A stretch of DNA of 8,169 nt, taken from assembly GCA_903858075.1 (NCBI GenBank), contig CAIOHI010000175.1, forward strand, positions 1 through 8,169, in the 5' to 3' direction. The translations under genes were made by a program, and so were the position numbers. Of the stretch, positions 6,854 through 8,169 are shown in pieces (position 1 is the first letter of the stretch; every line of letters starts with the position of its first letter). The notes beneath the pieces were generated by a model that had not been told where the DNA came from, did not search any database, and saw only the letters and a list, made by a program, of their open reading frames with translations. The stretch comes from an uncultured Actinomycetes bacterium (GTDB taxonomy: Bacteria; Actinomycetota; Acidimicrobiia; Acidimicrobiales; Ilumatobacteraceae).

Positions 6854-7975
6854 TTAAGGCACCATTATTTCTATTGATTGACCTTCAAGGCCAGGAACAG
6901 TAAGGGTGTACGGCTTGTCAGATGCCATTGATGGCTTGGCGATTTTAAACGTGAGCGCTTGCTCGTGGTCTATGCCAATCATCTGTGTGCAGTTGAGTAC
7001 TTCTTCCACAACGCCATCTTGCACCGCTTTTGTTCCGAGGAACGCAGTGAGCCGAACTTCTTTTTCGTCTTTGTTGCGGAAAATAATGGTGGCGTCATTC
7101 GAGCGCGGGAAAGTAATGGTTTGTGTGACTTTGTCAACACCTAACTCACGGGCAGTGAGCTTGCCATCGCGCAATTCAATAGTTGCCACAACGTTTGAGC
7201 GAAGAGAGATTGTGCCCTCTGCCAAATGGTCGAAGTGTTCACCTTCTTCTTCACCACATTCTTTGTGGCTGAAGTGGTGTTCTTTTTTCGCCTTCACAAG
7301 GTCGTCTCGAAGCCCATTGCTTGCTGCTGCAATTCCACTTGCCGCTACGCCAACTGCGCCTGCTACACAAACTCCTACCACCAATGTTTTTTTCAAACTT
7401 GGCTTCAAAGCAAATACTGAACCGACAAAGAGAACTGCTGCGCCGGCAATGATAAAAATAATTGCACCGGCATCTTTAGAGACTGCGAGCATGACGCGCG
7501 AGAAAGAAATAATGATGACGCCTAGTCCAACAAGTGCAAGCACAGGAAATTCAAGAGGATGCAACATGCGGCCACGAATGGATGCGTTGTAGGTCTTGTC
7601 GCTTGAGGCGCCTTCGCTCCACGACTGAATGAGCCATTCCACACCTGCTGCCAAAAGCGCAATGAGACCAAGGAAGAAAACAATGGGGTGAGTGAGGAGA
7701 CCGGCAACTACCCCAACGAAGCCAACGGTGGCTACAAGTGGCCACATGCTTGAGGTGAGCGGTTCAGCCCCAGCAGGTGCAGCTACGTCTCCAACTGCAA
7801 CTTCGCCATCACGGTTGAAAAGCGACAAGCCAGCAAGAAGAGCAGTTCCGATGGCAACAGATAGCAACGCAACTGCGCCGCCCACAGAGCTATCGACTAA
7901 CGCAACGTAAATGACGCTGACGGCAATGACGAACCCTGTGAGTCCGAGAAATAATTTTGAACCTGGCGTAAACAT
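6854..7975 (-). CDS. Unrecognised membrane protein: CtaF-like helices plus beta-rich cupredoxin-like domain
   Basis: I do not recognise this 373-residue protein as a named family over its full length. Residues 1 to about 117 contain four hydrophobic segments (about 7-27, 31-53, 81-96 and 98-116) separated by a polar loop with Ala/Gly/Pro. The pattern KLFLGLTGF near the start and SSMWPLV at 75-81 resembles actinobacterial subunit IV (CtaF). Three more helices follow (about 143-163, 169-190 and 198-218), then a His/Cys/acid-rich segment (230-250, with five His and one Cys), then a beta-rich domain (254-373) ending in a VPGLEG, then IMVP pattern like a cupredoxin without clear copper ligands. 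If the N-terminus is cytoplasmic, seven helices put this domain outside, beside CuA. It sits 2 bases before ctaC, so an accessory or assembly subunit of the oxidase is the best inference. A TTG at 7981 is an alternative start; the ATG has better ribosome-site spacing. Confidence 0.75.
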   Translation of the reverse strand: MFTPGSKLFLGLTGFVIAVSVIYVALVDSSVGGAVALLSVAIGTALLAGLSLFNRDGEVAVGDVAAPAGAEPLTSSMWPLVATVGFVGVVAGLLTHPIVFFLGLIALLAAGVEWLIQSWSEGASSDKTYNASIRGRMLHPLEFPVLALVGLGVIIISFSRVMLAVSKDAGAIIFIIAGAAVLFVGSVFALKPSLKKTLVVGVCVAGAVGVAASGIAAASNGLRDDLVKAKKEHHFSHKECGEEEGEHFDHLAEGTISLRSNVVATIELRDGKLTARELGVDKVTQTITFPRSNDATIIFRNKDEKEVRLTAFLGTKAVQDGVVEEVLNCTQMIGIDHEQALTFKIAKPSMASDKPYTLTVPGLEGQSIEIMVP

Positions 7976-7981
7976 CGTCAA

Positions 7982-7989
7982 CCTACTTC
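7982..7989 (-). promoter_or_regulatory. Ribosome binding site favouring the ATG at 7975
   Basis: Minus-strand GAAGTAGG ends 6 bases before the ATG at 7975 and would abut the alternative TTG at 7981, leaving it no spacer. This decides the start two codons downstream of the longest possible frame. The site overlaps the stop codon of the preceding gene, so the two genes are probably translationally coupled. Confidence 0.5.
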
Positions 7990-8169
7990 TGCACGAAGAC
8001 TACGAACCACACTGCGGAGTATGCCGCGGCGAGGAAATACCAATACAACGCATGTGCATTTAAAAGATCGGTGTTCGCTGCGCGACCACCAATGCTTTTA
8101 AAGAGAGATGCAACCGTGAACACAAGACCAGACACAATGAGCACAGTGAGCGTGCCGACAATTGCGTAG
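7983..8169 (-). CDS. C-terminal fragment of a membrane protein, probably subunit III-like
   Basis: The last 61 codons and a TAG stop are visible; the 5' part lies beyond 8169. The fragment has one hydrophobic helix (residues 3-23 of the fragment), a polar loop (KSIGGRAANTD) and a final helix beginning HALYWYF and ending in FVQK. The LYW(H/Y)F motif and placement in the last helix match the end of the subunit III gene in this window (LYWHFVDVIWIIIF), so a heme-copper oxidase subunit III relative is the best reading. The His and Asp of that motif are replaced here by Tyr and Ala. The match is short and another oxidase-linked membrane protein remains possible. It lies 7 bases upstream of the next gene's ATG, clearly in the same operon. 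Confidence 0.55.
   Translation of the reverse strand, partial: YAIVGTLTVLIVSGLVFTVASLFKSIGGRAANTDLLNAHALYWYFLAAAYSAVWFVVFVQK

Noticed and set aside
6906..7592. Long plus-strand open frame (228 codons) opposite the unknown membrane protein
   Set aside because: It is the antisense shadow of a well-supported minus-strand gene, with Ser/Thr/Ala-rich composition and no recognisable domain or ribosome site.

Overview
The window holds a tightly packed cytochrome c oxidase (caa3-type, heme-copper oxidase family A) gene cluster, all on the minus strand. At the low-coordinate end lies the start of an unrelated, codirectional gene for a secreted repeat protein. A CuA subunit II (CtaC) lipoprotein carrying a fused cytochrome c domain, an actinobacterial CtaF-like module and a CtaD with a C-terminal two-helix extension together suggest an actinobacterium. 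An Acidimicrobiia-like, moderate-GC aquatic lineage is my best guess. That assignment is an inference from gene architecture; no rRNA or other phylogenetic marker is present.

In transcription order (high to low coordinates) the cluster runs as follows. First is the C-terminal 61 codons of a membrane protein that looks like an oxidase subunit III relative (8169-7983). Next is an unrecognised multi-pass membrane protein whose N-terminal part resembles actinobacterial subunit IV (CtaF) and whose C-terminal part looks like a beta-sandwich, degenerate cupredoxin-like domain (7975-6854). Then come ctaC, subunit II with CuA and heme c (6851-5652); ctaD, subunit I with the catalytic hemes and CuB (5636-3642); ctaE, subunit III (3649-3038); a small prokaryotic subunit IV (3010-2678); and the assembly factor ctaG (2658-1768). 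Gaps are 2 to 27 bases, or an 8-base overlap, so this is very probably one operon whose promoter lies beyond 8169. CtaC receives electrons through its own heme c and CuA, CtaD reduces oxygen and pumps protons, CtaE and the subunit IV proteins stabilise the core, and CtaG helps with copper insertion. Heme a synthesis genes (ctaA, ctaB) and Sco are not in the window.

A 73-base gap (1695-1767) separates ctaG from a gene whose 5' 564 codons are visible. It encodes a signal peptide, seven RCC1-type repeats with regularly spaced cysteine pairs, a fibronectin type III domain and the start of a putative Ig-like (He_PIG) domain, and it runs off the window at base 1. The gap and the first codons carry three copies of GTACTNNATAC spaced 21 and 20 bases apart, a plausible operator or promoter array.

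The oxidase core itself is canonical, with all metal ligands and proton-channel residues present. The parts most worth a second look are the fusion-like protein at 6854-7975, the helical-hairpin module it seems to share with the CtaD tail, the phased repeats upstream of the RCC1 gene, and the one RCC1 repeat in which both paired cysteines have become serines.
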